This document shows positions 18,601 through 27,615 of a stretch of DNA of 64,000 nucleotides, piece by piece. How positions within the stretch are numbered: the first letter of the stretch is position 1; each line of letters begins with the position of its first letter. A program made the position numbers and the translations under genes. Location of the stretch: NCBI GenBank assembly GCA_965284435.1, contig OZ260083.1:1178001-1242000 (forward strand). The letters run 5' to 3'. This DNA is from CAIYZT01 sp947461435 (GTDB taxonomy: Bacteria > Pseudomonadota > Alphaproteobacteria > Rhodobacterales > Rhodobacteraceae). The notes below the pieces were generated by a model, which was not told the DNA's origin, did no database searches, and saw only the letters and a list, made by a program, of their open reading frames with translations.

Positions 18601-21600
18601 GAAGGGGAGTACTGCCTTGCCCCCGAGCGAGGACGGGAAGGCTATGACGACGTGATCCGTGATCTTGTGGCGCGAGGACATGCGCCCACACGGATTGCGC
18701 ATTTTTGGGGCGTCACGCGGGGCGAATCCTTTCGACCGGGGTCCAGCTTCTTTCATCGTAATCTGGAACAAGGGTTCTACAGCCTCATGTTCCTCGCTCA
18801 GGCGATTACGGCCGAGAATTTGCCACGTCCTATCCATATCACGGTGATGACGACCGGCGCCGCCCAAGTAAAGGATGAGCCTTTGGCCAATCCCGAAAAG
18901 GCAACCATTCTAGGCCCCGCGCGAGTGATAGGGCGCGAGGTGCCGGGCATTTCCGTTTCTACCCTTGATCTTGTTTTGCCGCCGCAACCGCGCCGCGGTG
19001 TGGCCGATTTGGGCGAGGTCGTGGATCAGGTCTTGGAAGAGTTGTTACAAGAACCGGGTCCACGGACGGCGGCTTTGCGCCGGGGCAAAAGATATGAACA
19101 GGGTTTAAAGCCCATCCCTTTGCCAAAGGATGATCTTGCGCTGCCTCAAATGGCGCACATCCTGATTACAGGCGGTTTTGGCGGGATAGGACTTACGGTG
19201 GCCGAAGACCTCGTGCGCCGCTTCAAGGTACGCCTGACTTTGATCGCGCGCCGAACTTTGCCTGAACGCGTACTATGGGACAAATATCTGACCGCCCATG
19301 ATCCCGCAGATCCCGTCAGTCGCCGCATTGCGGCGGTTCTGCGGTTGGAGGCGCTTGGGGCACAGGTAATTATTGCGTCAGCCGATGTTTGCAACATGGA
19401 AGAAATGCAATCGGCGGTCAGCCGGGCCGAGGAAAGGTTCGGCAAGGTACACACGGTTATTCACGCGGCCGGCGTGGTACAAGATGGGCCTTTATTGGCC
19501 AAAACGCCTGCACAGGTCGAAGAGGTTCTTGCCCCAAAGCTTCACGGTACGATGGTGCTTGATCGACTCTTCCCAGATGGCGCGATCGCGCAGTTTGTTC
19601 TGTTTTCATCCACCTCAACCGTGACCGGCCCGGCAGGTCAGATCGACTATGTGGCCGCAAATGAATATCTGAACGCCTATGCCAAATCGCGCGCAGGCGG
19701 AAAAACCCGCGTGATTGCCCTGAATTGGGGCATCTGGTCCGAAGTGGGGATGGCTGCCGATGTCTTTGCGGATAGGCAGGGACAAAAGCCCGCTGCGCCG
19801 ATCATACCCCTAAGCCAAAGGATGCTTGACGGGGCAACCTTTGATGGCACGGGAAACCGCATGTTCACGGCCAGCTATGGCGCGGATCGGTGGGTCTTGG
19901 ATGGTCATAGAACCAAAGGCGGCACGGCCCTGATCCCGGGCACAGGCTATCTCGAAATTGCCGCCGAGGCGATGGCATCGCAAGGCGAGAGCGGCGCCTT
20001 TGAATTGCAGGATCTGTTTTTCTTTCGTCCATTCGATGTGCCCCCTGCCGAGGTTCGGGACGTGCGTGCAAAGCTGATAAGAACTGACGAAGGGTATGAG
20101 TTTGAAGTGCGTTCGGGCAGACCTGTTCAGGGTCGAATCGGATGGCAGTTGCATGCATCCGCACGCATCATCCCAATTGCGAATGTTTCATCGCAGATTT
20201 ATCCCGAGAAGATTGCGGCCCGTCTGCCGACGCCAGAATTTGGGCAAGGGCTTCCAAGCGCGCAAGAGGCGCATTTGTCCTTTGGCAATCGTTGGCGGGT
20301 CATCCGTTCGCGCAGTCTGGGCGTTCGTGAAGGTTTGGCGCGGTTGACCTTGCCTGCGGATTTCAGCAGCGAACCCAATGACGGTTGGCTTTTGCACCCC
20401 GCCTTGATGGATATGGCCACCGGTTGGGCCATGGGTTTGATCGAAGGATACCAACCCGATCACCTCTGGGTCCCCGTCAGCTATTCCATGGTCAGGGTGC
20501 TGCGCCCCTTGCCCGCCGATATCATCAGCCATGTCCGCTGTGCAGACGGCAATCACGCAGCGGGTGCCAGCGCTCGGTTCGACGTCACGCTGGCAACACC
20601 AGAGGGCGAGGTATGTGTGGAGATTGAAGGCTTTACGATCAAGAAAATTGACGGTCAGCTTGTCTTCCCACAGCCGCAGATCCGAGAGTTGGAGTTTGAC
20701 CTTGCCCAACGAACGGGCAAGGCAGACTCCCCAGCAGATGCGCGCCTTCTACATACTTTTTCCATGGGAATTCGACCGCACGAGGGCGCGCAAGCCTTTG
20801 CCAGAGCCCTGGGGGCGGGGCAAAGCCAGATCATCGTTTCGTCTTTGGATATTCCCGCACTGATAACGCAGGCAGCCATCACAGAGTTATCGCAGTCGGG
20901 AAGCACGAGCTTTGATCGGCCCGATCTTGATACGGCCTATCTGGAACCCACGACAGACATTGAGCGAACCTTGGTCGGCTTTTGGCAAGAACTTTTGGGC
21001 GTGGCACAGGTTGGCACCCAAGATAGCTTTTTTGATCTGGGTGGGCATAGTTTGATCGCCGTTCGCCTGTTTGCGATGGTCAAGAAAGCTTTCCGGATCG
21101 AGTTTCCTATTTCCGTGTTGTTCGAGGCCCCCACGATTTCTGCCTGCGCCCGCCTTATCGCCGAAGAAATTGGCGATGCGGGCGACGTAAGCTCGAAGGT
21201 CAAATCGTCCGAGTCTAAACGCCGCTTTACCCACTTGGTGCCCATGCATGAGGGCGAAGGGGGTCCAAAGACACCGTTCTTCCTGGTAGCGGGAATGTTC
21301 GGGAACGTCCTTAATCTGCGCCATCTTGCGCAACTTCTTGGCGCGGATCGGCCATTTTATGGTCTTCAGGCCCGGGGTCTTTTGGGGGACGCCGAACCGC
21401 ACAGATCTCTTGTCGATGCCGCGGCGGACTATGTTGCTGAACTGCGTCAGGTGCAGCCTACGGGACCCTACCTTTTGGGTGGATTTTCGGGTGGTGGTTT
21501 GACCGCATGGGAAATGTCGCGGCAACTTGAAGCGCAGGGTGATGTGGTTTCGATTCTTGTCCTTCTTGACACCCCGCTTCCTTTGCGGCCGAAACTGGCG

Positions 21601-22095
21601 CCCCAAGACAAAGCATTGATAAAGCTTGCGCAACTACGCGCCGAAGGTCCTGGCTTTCTTGCTGACTGGGCCAAAGCGCGCTGGGATTGGGAGCGGCAAA
21701 AGCGAAAGGCGCAGGACACAGGCACGATCGAAGCGCAGTTTCACAATGCCGGGATCGAAGCTGCGTTCAGGCAGGCAATCGCGGATTTCAGTTTGCCCCG
21801 CAGGGAAGGCAAAACGGTCCTCTTTAGGCCACCGTTGGACAAGCATTGGCGTGTCTCTGGGGGCGCCTGGGTGTCGCGTGCAAAAGAATATGTATTTGAA
21901 GACAATGACTTGTCTAAATTCGCTCCAAGCTTGGAGGTAGTTGAAGTTCCAGGTGATCACGATTCCATGGTGCTAGAGCCGAATGTTCGCGTGCTGGCGG
22001 GTCGTTTGCGGGGGGCGATTGGTGACGTCGAAACTCTTTCCCAAGCCAAGGGAGAGGCAATCCTGCGACCCCGTTTGGCCAAGGCGGCCGAGTAA
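15673..22095 (+). CDS. Modular type I polyketide synthase (KS-AT-KR-DH-ACP-TE)
   Basis: Single-module PKS of 2140 residues. KS (about 14-445): Cys190 in TACSTSLVAVH, His326 in HGTGT and His366 in NIGHLD, all catalytic residues present. AT (about 537-830): FPGGGAQF and Ser637 in GHSMGE; the specificity region reads AAHS, so malonyl versus methylmalonyl is not clear. KR (about 1162-1350): NADPH motif GGFGGIG and Ser/Tyr/Asn around DYVAANEY. DH-like (about 1390-1670): His1412 in GHRTKGGTALIPG, with one extra residue in the usual HxxxGxxxxP spacing; the later HPALMDMATG lacks the usual Gln/His after Asp. ACP: Ser1793 in DLGGHSL. TE (about 1850-2120): Ser1939 in GFSGGG and GDHDSM. No ER, methyltransferase or condensation domain. 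ATG 15685 is an alternative start. Overlaps the next gene by TAATG. Confidence 0.93.
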   Translation: MVGAMSKDFTDVSVSDTDIAIVGMAAHVPGAGDIDTYWSNLAGGVESIRMLTEEALLAAGESPSMIRNPNYVPAAAPLDGFDTFDADFFGFSPKEAAILDPQHRNFLEVAWEALENAGHPPERFKGSIGVYAGCGMGSYFYFNLCSNPDLVDQTGMFLLRHTGNDKDFLATRVSHIFDLKGPSINLQTACSTSLVAVHFAVQALLNGECDMALAGGVTIELPQGRGYVFTEGEILSPDGHCHAFDARAQGTVFGSGAGCVVLRRAKDAILDGDHIWAIVKGSAVNNDGAAKAGYLAPSVDGQAKCIAEAQAIAGVSADSITYVECHGTGTFLGDPIEVAALTHAFRASTDAVGTCRIGSVKTNIGHLDTAAGVASLVKVALQMHHRQLAPSLGYASPNPAIDFETSPFRVNDRLVPWNAPLLRAGVNSLGVGGTNAHVVLQEAPKRAASAPSLWPFQPLVLSGRTRTALDGQAARLADHLRSRTDQDLADVAYTLKEGRHAFEKRRVIVAGSHAEAASLLEGADPRQVFNHDYLGENPEVVFMFPGGGAQFAGMARDLYDTEPVFADWMDRGLAVLELQLDYDIRALWLPPKGAEAIANEALKRPSVQLPLIMITEFALAKLYESWGIRPTNLVGHSMGENTAAALAGVMSFEDCIGLVLLRGRLFDSIAPGGMLSVPMAEADLRPFISGDLDLASVNAPGLCVVSGPDAALSQLADKLSSLEIVTTRIAIDIAAHSRMLEPILRPFGEYLRAITLSAPRLPIISNRTGLELTAAQATNPDYWVDHLRNTVNFQPCMTTLMSNPDRVYIEMGPGRAMSSLAQANGVPTGQVIAALRHPDQKMADDAWHIGTIARAWACGVAVDWDQIWAGARRNRVVLPTYAFQKKRYFIEPGKALAAPMAQMPQRIDDIENWGWKTQWRPVSAEFDLDDLANAEQQSWLIFLDDQGLAKTAAARLRGAGHKVHTVRAGDAFARTAEGEYCLAPERGREGYDDVIRDLVARGHAPTRIAHFWGVTRGESFRPGSSFFHRNLEQGFYSLMFLAQAITAENLPRPIHITVMTTGAAQVKDEPLANPEKATILGPARVIGREVPGISVSTLDLVLPPQPRRGVADLGEVVDQVLEELLQEPGPRTAALRRGKRYEQGLKPIPLPKDDLALPQMAHILITGGFGGIGLTVAEDLVRRFKVRLTLIARRTLPERVLWDKYLTAHDPADPVSRRIAAVLRLEALGAQVIIASADVCNMEEMQSAVSRAEERFGKVHTVIHAAGVVQDGPLLAKTPAQVEEVLAPKLHGTMVLDRLFPDGAIAQFVLFSSTSTVTGPAGQIDYVAANEYLNAYAKSRAGGKTRVIALNWGIWSEVGMAADVFADRQGQKPAAPIIPLSQRMLDGATFDGTGNRMFTASYGADRWVLDGHRTKGGTALIPGTGYLEIAAEAMASQGESGAFELQDLFFFRPFDVPPAEVRDVRAKLIRTDEGYEFEVRSGRPVQGRIGWQLHASARIIPIANVSSQIYPEKIAARLPTPEFGQGLPSAQEAHLSFGNRWRVIRSRSLGVREGLARLTLPADFSSEPNDGWLLHPALMDMATGWAMGLIEGYQPDHLWVPVSYSMVRVLRPLPADIISHVRCADGNHAAGASARFDVTLATPEGEVCVEIEGFTIKKIDGQLVFPQPQIRELEFDLAQRTGKADSPADARLLHTFSMGIRPHEGAQAFARALGAGQSQIIVSSLDIPALITQAAITELSQSGSTSFDRPDLDTAYLEPTTDIERTLVGFWQELLGVAQVGTQDSFFDLGGHSLIAVRLFAMVKKAFRIEFPISVLFEAPTISACARLIAEEIGDAGDVSSKVKSSESKRRFTHLVPMHEGEGGPKTPFFLVAGMFGNVLNLRHLAQLLGADRPFYGLQARGLLGDAEPHRSLVDAAADYVAELRQVQPTGPYLLGGFSGGGLTAWEMSRQLEAQGDVVSILVLLDTPLPLRPKLAPQDKALIKLAQLRAEGPGFLADWAKARWDWERQKRKAQDTGTIEAQFHNAGIEAAFRQAIADFSLPRREGKTVLFRPPLDKHWRVSGGAWVSRAKEYVFEDNDLSKFAPSLEVVEVPGDHDSMVLEPNVRVLAGRLRGAIGDVETLSQAKGEAILRPRLAKAAE

Positions 22096-23075
22096 TGACG
22101 CGTTTGCTGACAGTCTTGTTGAATTGGCGATCCGCCGAGATGACTTTGCTGGCGGCAGAGGCCGCCCTTGTGGCCCTGCAAGGGATCGACGGCGCAATGG
22201 TTATCGTCGACAACGATAGTCAGGACGGATCGTTTGAATTGATGACGAAAGCCGTGGTGGCGCGCGGCTGGGACAAAGGCCCTCACGCCGTCCGTGTCTT
22301 GCAATCAGGTCGAAATGGGGGCTTTGGCGCGGGCAACAACTTTGGGATTCGGGCGGGCTTGCCCGATGGCATCCGTCCGGACTTTGTCTATGTCCTCAAT
22401 TCAGATGCGTTTCCGCTCCCCGACGCCATTCGCACTCTTTTGGACCATCTGCAGAAAAACCCAAAAGTGGGATTTGCGGGGTCGTCCATTCACGGCAGCG
22501 ATGGCGTTCCCCATCGGACAGCTTTTCGCTTTCCCTCAATCGCGTCTGAATTCGAAGGTCAAATACGCTTTGGTCCCGTAAGCCGGTGGCTTGAGCGGTT
22601 CATCGTTGCCCGGCCGATTCCGGATATGACGACGCAGGTGGACTGGCTCGCAGGGGCCAGCTTGATGATGAGAACCTCAGTTCTGGATTTGATTGGACTG
22701 TTTGATGAGCAGTTCTTTCTTTATTTCGAGGAAACAGATCTGTGCCGCCGCGCTGCCCTTGCCGGCTGGACGACCGATTATGTTGCTGACAGCCGGGTGA
22801 CCCACATTGGCTCTGCGTCAACGGGTATGAAGACTTGGGATCGGATTCCAACCTTTTGGCTGGACAGCAGACTTCATTACTTCGCGAAGAACCATGGTAG
22901 CGCATATGCTGGCCTTGCCACGCTTGCACATATCACCGGCGGTTTACTGTGGCGGGCGCGGCTTTTGATCCAAGTTAAAGATCGCGGCGATCCACCGCGA
23001 TATTTGCGGGATATGGCCTCGCATGGCCTTCGCGCCTTAAGCCGGTCACTTTTTGACCGTAAGACGCAGCAGTAA
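22095..23075 (+). CDS. Family 2 glycosyltransferase, rhamnosyltransferase-like
   Basis: GT2 glycosyltransferase of 326 residues with the layout of rhamnosyltransferases. VLLNWRSAEMTLLA is at the start, VIVDNDSQDGS is the nucleotide site, GRNGGFGAGNNFGIR and VLNSDAFP contain the conserved Asn and the N-S-D form of the DXD motif, WLAGASLMMRTSVLDLIGLF and FFLYFEETDLCRRA form the acceptor side. Its ATG is inside the PKS stop (TAATG), so it is translated with the PKS. That coupling argues the sugar transfer acts on, or together with, the PKS/NRPS product. Confidence 0.87.
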   Translation: MTRLLTVLLNWRSAEMTLLAAEAALVALQGIDGAMVIVDNDSQDGSFELMTKAVVARGWDKGPHAVRVLQSGRNGGFGAGNNFGIRAGLPDGIRPDFVYVLNSDAFPLPDAIRTLLDHLQKNPKVGFAGSSIHGSDGVPHRTAFRFPSIASEFEGQIRFGPVSRWLERFIVARPIPDMTTQVDWLAGASLMMRTSVLDLIGLFDEQFFLYFEETDLCRRAALAGWTTDYVADSRVTHIGSASTGMKTWDRIPTFWLDSRLHYFAKNHGSAYAGLATLAHITGGLLWRARLLIQVKDRGDPPRYLRDMASHGLRALSRSLFDRKTQQ

Positions 23076-23124
23076 AAGGCGGGCCGGGCCGATTAGGCTT
23101 GGCCGCTGTGTGAAAGAGGAATCG

Positions 23125-26100
23125 ATGGCTCAATTTTCAACCATTTTGGTCGGCAACGAAAGTCTTACCCAACAGTGCGGTGCGCAGATTTTGGCGCGCG
23201 GACATCGGATTACAGCGGTGATGACGCGGAATATCGAAGTTGCAAAATGGGCCAAGGGTGAAGCGCTAAAAGTGGTTCCCACGGGGGAATGGGCCGCACT
23301 GTCCGGGCTGCGGGCCGATTGGATTTTGTCGATAGCCAATCTTTCGGTAATACCGGCTTCCATCCTCTCATTGGCCGAGAAAGGAGCAGTGAATTTTCAT
23401 GATGGGCCGCTGCCACGTTATGCTGGGTTGAATGCGCCGGCATGGGCGCTTTTGAATGCTGAGGTACAGCATGGCATTACCTGGCATCTTATCGAAGGCG
23501 GTTTGGACGAGGGCGATATCCTTGAACAACGCCTGTTTCAGATCGCCCCGACCGAAACGGCACTGACATTGAATACCCGGTGTTTTGAAGCTGCGATTGA
23601 AAGCTTCCCAAGTCTGATGAATCAGCTTGAAAGTGGCCTGCAACGGCAAAAACAGGATTTGTCACAACGCAGTGTCTATCTGCGCGCAGATCGTCCCGCG
23701 CAGATGGGCCGCTTGGATTTTACCCTTTCGGCGGAATCGGTGGTTCGTGTGGTACGGGCGTTGGACCATGGGCGATATTGGAACCCACTATGTACCGCCA
23801 AGCTTGCCACAAGTTCGCGTGTCTTCAACGTCGGCTTTGCGGAGGTTGTGCCAGGCGGCGGCGTTGCCGGGCAGGTGCTGTCGGCAACTTTCGAAGGGTT
23901 GGTTGTTGCCTGTGGATCGGGCGCGGTGCGTTTGAACAAGCTGACATGTCAAGAAAAGGGCAGCAGTGTTTCACCGACTGAAATTGCCGATGCGATCTTA
24001 CCTGCCGTGACAGATAACATCGCCTTGACGGCCGTCCTTGCCGATGTTGCTGGTTTTGAACCACAGGTTCATAAGGCCCTTCTGGCAATGGAGCCTGTGA
24101 CGATCCCCGGCGCATCATCGTCCGCGCATTCTCATTGGCAAAGTTTGCCACTTTCGGCAGACCAACCCGCCAGTCTATCGCTCTTGGGCTTTGCGGCGCT
24201 TCGGGCGCTTGGCAAAACTTTTGGCGATTTGGCCTACGCAAAGGGCGGCGCTTTGCCAGGCTACCTTTCGGGGTGGGCACCCTTGCGTGTGAACGGGATC
24301 GGCGATCTTGCGACAGCACCTGACAATTTCGCGCTGGATCTGATGACCCGCGATACCGCGTTGCAGGGGGTTACCGCACCGCATTTGGGTCTGTCCTCTG
24401 CTGGGCCCGTCGAAGGGACTGTGATCACGGTGACGACGGATACCGTTCACTTCGACGCTTCGCGTATCGACATCTCGGAAGTTCGGGCCCTGACCGCCCG
24501 ACTTGATGCAATTGCAAAGGCAATGTCCGTTAGTGGCGCAGACCCTGCGACAGTACCAAACATGACTGCGGCCGAGATTGATCTGGTCAGTTCTGGTCTG
24601 AACCAGACCCTCGCGCTGCGGCTTCCAGACCTTTGCGTTCACCAAGCTTTTGAGACTCAGGTTCTGCGTACCCCCGATGACATCGCGCTTGTCTGTGAAG
24701 GCCAAAGCCTGACCTACACCGCGCTCAACGCTCAGGCAAATCGGGTGGCTGATGTTTTGGCTTCGATGGGTGTAAAGCCCGGGAGCCTTGTGGGCCTTCA
24801 TCTGCGCCGTGGGTTGGATCTGGTGATTGGTGCGCTTGCAATTCAAAAAGCTGGCGGGGCCTACGTGCCCATGGATCCGGCCTATCCAGCCGAACGCACC
24901 GCCCTTTTTGTCGAGGATTCAGGGTGCAAGGTGATCGTCTCCTCGTCCGATCTAACACTGCCGTCCCATCGCGCGCAGATTCTGGCGTTGGATACCGACG
25001 CTCGTATCCGTTCTGCCAATGATGGAAACCTGCAATCGGGTGTTCTGCCCAGCGATCTGGCTTACATGATCTATACCTCTGGGTCGACGGGGCGGCCGAA
25101 GGGCGTAATGGTTGAACATCGCAACCTGATAAACTTCTTTAACGGCATGGACCAAAAGATCGGGCCCGAACCTGGGGTTTGGCTTGCTGTCACCTCACTT
25201 TCCTTTGACATTTCTGTGTTGGAACTGTTTTGGACCTTGTCGCGCGGATTCAAGGTTGTGATCTCATCTGATGAAAACCGCGCGCTTGTGTCGTCTGGCC
25301 CGATGACCTCAGCCCAGAAGATGGAGTTCTCGATTTATTACTGGGGCAATGACGATACGGCGGCGACCAACAAATACGAATTGCTGCTGGAAGGAGCAAA
25401 GTTTGCCGACAATCATGGGTTTGTCGCCGTCTGGACGCCAGAGCGACATTTCCATGCCTTTGGTGGCCCCTATCCCAATCCGTCAGTCACGGGTGCCGCC
25501 GTTGCGGCCGTCACGAAAAACATCGCCGTTCGGGCAGGGTCATGCGTGGCGCCGCTGCATCACCCAATCCGAATTGCCGAAGAATGGGCGGTGATTGACA
25601 ATTTGACAGGCGGACGTACCGGTCTTGCCATGGCATCCGGTTGGCACCCCGATGATTTTGTTTTGCGACCGGAAAACACCCCGCCCGCAAACCGCAAAGC
25701 GCTTTTTGAAACAACGGATCAAGTGCGCCGCCTCTGGCGCGGAGAGCCGGTAGACTTTCCCACCGCCAATGGCGGCACCTTCGCCGCTCGCAGTCAGCCC
25801 CGCCCTATCTCAAAAGAGTTGAAAGTCTGGATCACCACGGCAGGCAATCCAGAAACCTGGCGTGAGGCTGGCCAGAACGGCGCAAATGTATTGACGCATC
25901 TTCTGGGTCAGACGATCAACGAAGTGGCGGGCAAGATCAAACTCTATCATCAGGCCCTGCGCGAGGCCGGCCACGACCCGGCTGATTTTACTGTCACGCT
26001 CATGTTGCATACATTTATTGCCCAGGACCGCGAACAGGCCAAGTCAGTCGCCCGTGGTCCCATGCGCGAATATTTGAGATCAGCGGCAGGTCTGATCAAG

Positions 26101-27615
26101 CAATATGCTTGGGCCTTTCCTGCGTTCAAGAAACCGCAAGGTATCGCCAATCCGATGGATTTGGATATCCGCTCGCTGGCTGCCGAAGAACTTGACGCGA
26201 TTTTGGACTTTGCCTTTGAAAGATACTTTGAAGAGTCTGGCCTGTTCGGAACCGTCGACGATGCGATCGCACGGGTCGAGCAACTGAAAAAGATTGGCGT
26301 GGGCGAGGTGGCCTGCCTGATCGATTATGGTATTTCGACCCCGCAAGTCCTGAAGGGACTGCATCCTTTGGCCCAAGTGGTCCAAAGCGTTAACGCAGAT
26401 AAGGTTTTGGCCGAAAATGACTTTTCTATTGCTGCGCAGATTTTGCGGCATCAAGTAACACATATCCAGTGCACGCCATCGATGGCCCGAATGATCGCGA
26501 CGAACGACGAGTCCCGCAGCGCAATCGGCGGCGTGAAAACCCTATTGCTGGGCGGCGAGGCCTTGTCCGGTACGTTGATTTCAGATCTGCGCGGGGCTTC
26601 CAAGGCGCGGATACTGAACATGTATGGGCCGACGGAAACCACGATTTGGTCTTCTGTTGAAGAGGTTGAAGGACCTTCAGCCATCCAGAATATTGGCACG
26701 CCGCTTGCAAATCAGCAGATGTATGTTCTGGACGATGATCTGCGCCTTGTTCCGCCGGGCGTTCCAGGCGAGCTTTGGATTGGGGGCGATGGCGTTGCGC
26801 GTGGCTATTGGCAGCGCGACGACCTGACGGCCGAACGGTTCCGTCCCGATCCCTTTGTCACCCCTGATCGTGCCTGTCCTTGGGGCGCACGGATGTATCG
26901 GACTGGCGATCTCGTGCGATGGCGTCCGGATGGCAAGATCGATTACATCGGACGCTCTGATTTTCAAGTAAAGCTTCGAGGGTATCGCATTGAACTTGGA
27001 GAGATCGAATCTGTATTGGAAAATCAGCCTGGGGTGACACAAGCGATCGTGATGGCGCGCGAAGATACCCCGGGCGACATGCGAATCGTGGCTTACGTGA
27101 CCGGAGCGGTGCAGGAACCTGCATTGCGTTCTGCATTGTCTGCTGAACTTCCAGCGCATATGGTCCCAGCGCATTTCGTGGTTTTGGGCAACTTTCCTTT
27201 GACGCCCAATCGCAAGATAGATCGCAAGGCCTTGCCCGCGCCGTCGCTGCCAATGGTGGAAACCGCGGCCTATATTGCCCCCACAAGCGACATAGAATCG
27301 CAATTGGCGGCCATCTGGCAAAAGGTGTTGGGCGTGACGAAGGTCGGTTCAAGCGATAACTTCTTTGCGCTGGGCGGCCACAGCCTTTTGGCTGTGCAGG
27401 TCCACCGCGAAATTCGTGATGCCTTGGGGGCCGCAAAACTGTCGATCACTGATGTTTTCCGATTCCCCACTCTGTCGGCGATGGCCAAGCATCTGGATGA
27501 TACGCCAGCAATCAAGTCTGAAACCTCGGTGGTGTCTGACCGTGCCGATGCGCGGATGGACGCAACCGCGCGTCGCTTGGCCATGCGGCAGCGCCGCGTT
27601 GGTCTTGATGCGTGA
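23125..27615 (+). CDS. NRPS initiation-type module: formyltransferase, A domain with inserted luciferase-like monooxygenase, PCP
   Basis: 1496 residues. Formyltransferase (about 1-310): VNFHDGPLPRYAGLN with Asn90 and His92, and Asp131 in LDEGDIL, the triad of formyl-THF transferases. Residues ~320-500 are not clearly assigned; they resemble the C-terminal half of a condensation domain but no HHxxxDG is present. Adenylation domain from ~503: YTSGSTGRPKG (~647), then SLSFDISVLELFW, where a luciferase-like FMN monooxygenase (~727-1085; FSIYYWGNDD, VAVWTPERHFHAFGG) is inserted between A4 and A5. A resumes with CTPSMARM, NMYGPTETTIW, YRTGDLVRWRPDG and NRKIDRKALP. PCP: Ser1420 in LGGHSL. The eye-aligned specificity code DILQLGMIWK is close to glycine codes. 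ATG 23125 has GAGGA 4 bases before it. This belongs to the MupA/Atu3671-type monooxygenase class as I recall it. Confidence 0.9.
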   Translation: MAQFSTILVGNESLTQQCGAQILARGHRITAVMTRNIEVAKWAKGEALKVVPTGEWAALSGLRADWILSIANLSVIPASILSLAEKGAVNFHDGPLPRYAGLNAPAWALLNAEVQHGITWHLIEGGLDEGDILEQRLFQIAPTETALTLNTRCFEAAIESFPSLMNQLESGLQRQKQDLSQRSVYLRADRPAQMGRLDFTLSAESVVRVVRALDHGRYWNPLCTAKLATSSRVFNVGFAEVVPGGGVAGQVLSATFEGLVVACGSGAVRLNKLTCQEKGSSVSPTEIADAILPAVTDNIALTAVLADVAGFEPQVHKALLAMEPVTIPGASSSAHSHWQSLPLSADQPASLSLLGFAALRALGKTFGDLAYAKGGALPGYLSGWAPLRVNGIGDLATAPDNFALDLMTRDTALQGVTAPHLGLSSAGPVEGTVITVTTDTVHFDASRIDISEVRALTARLDAIAKAMSVSGADPATVPNMTAAEIDLVSSGLNQTLALRLPDLCVHQAFETQVLRTPDDIALVCEGQSLTYTALNAQANRVADVLASMGVKPGSLVGLHLRRGLDLVIGALAIQKAGGAYVPMDPAYPAERTALFVEDSGCKVIVSSSDLTLPSHRAQILALDTDARIRSANDGNLQSGVLPSDLAYMIYTSGSTGRPKGVMVEHRNLINFFNGMDQKIGPEPGVWLAVTSLSFDISVLELFWTLSRGFKVVISSDENRALVSSGPMTSAQKMEFSIYYWGNDDTAATNKYELLLEGAKFADNHGFVAVWTPERHFHAFGGPYPNPSVTGAAVAAVTKNIAVRAGSCVAPLHHPIRIAEEWAVIDNLTGGRTGLAMASGWHPDDFVLRPENTPPANRKALFETTDQVRRLWRGEPVDFPTANGGTFAARSQPRPISKELKVWITTAGNPETWREAGQNGANVLTHLLGQTINEVAGKIKLYHQALREAGHDPADFTVTLMLHTFIAQDREQAKSVARGPMREYLRSAAGLIKQYAWAFPAFKKPQGIANPMDLDIRSLAAEELDAILDFAFERYFEESGLFGTVDDAIARVEQLKKIGVGEVACLIDYGISTPQVLKGLHPLAQVVQSVNADKVLAENDFSIAAQILRHQVTHIQCTPSMARMIATNDESRSAIGGVKTLLLGGEALSGTLISDLRGASKARILNMYGPTETTIWSSVEEVEGPSAIQNIGTPLANQQMYVLDDDLRLVPPGVPGELWIGGDGVARGYWQRDDLTAERFRPDPFVTPDRACPWGARMYRTGDLVRWRPDGKIDYIGRSDFQVKLRGYRIELGEIESVLENQPGVTQAIVMAREDTPGDMRIVAYVTGAVQEPALRSALSAELPAHMVPAHFVVLGNFPLTPNRKIDRKALPAPSLPMVETAAYIAPTSDIESQLAAIWQKVLGVTKVGSSDNFFALGGHSLLAVQVHREIRDALGAAKLSITDVFRFPTLSAMAKHLDDTPAIKSETSVVSDRADARMDATARRLAMRQRRVGLDA

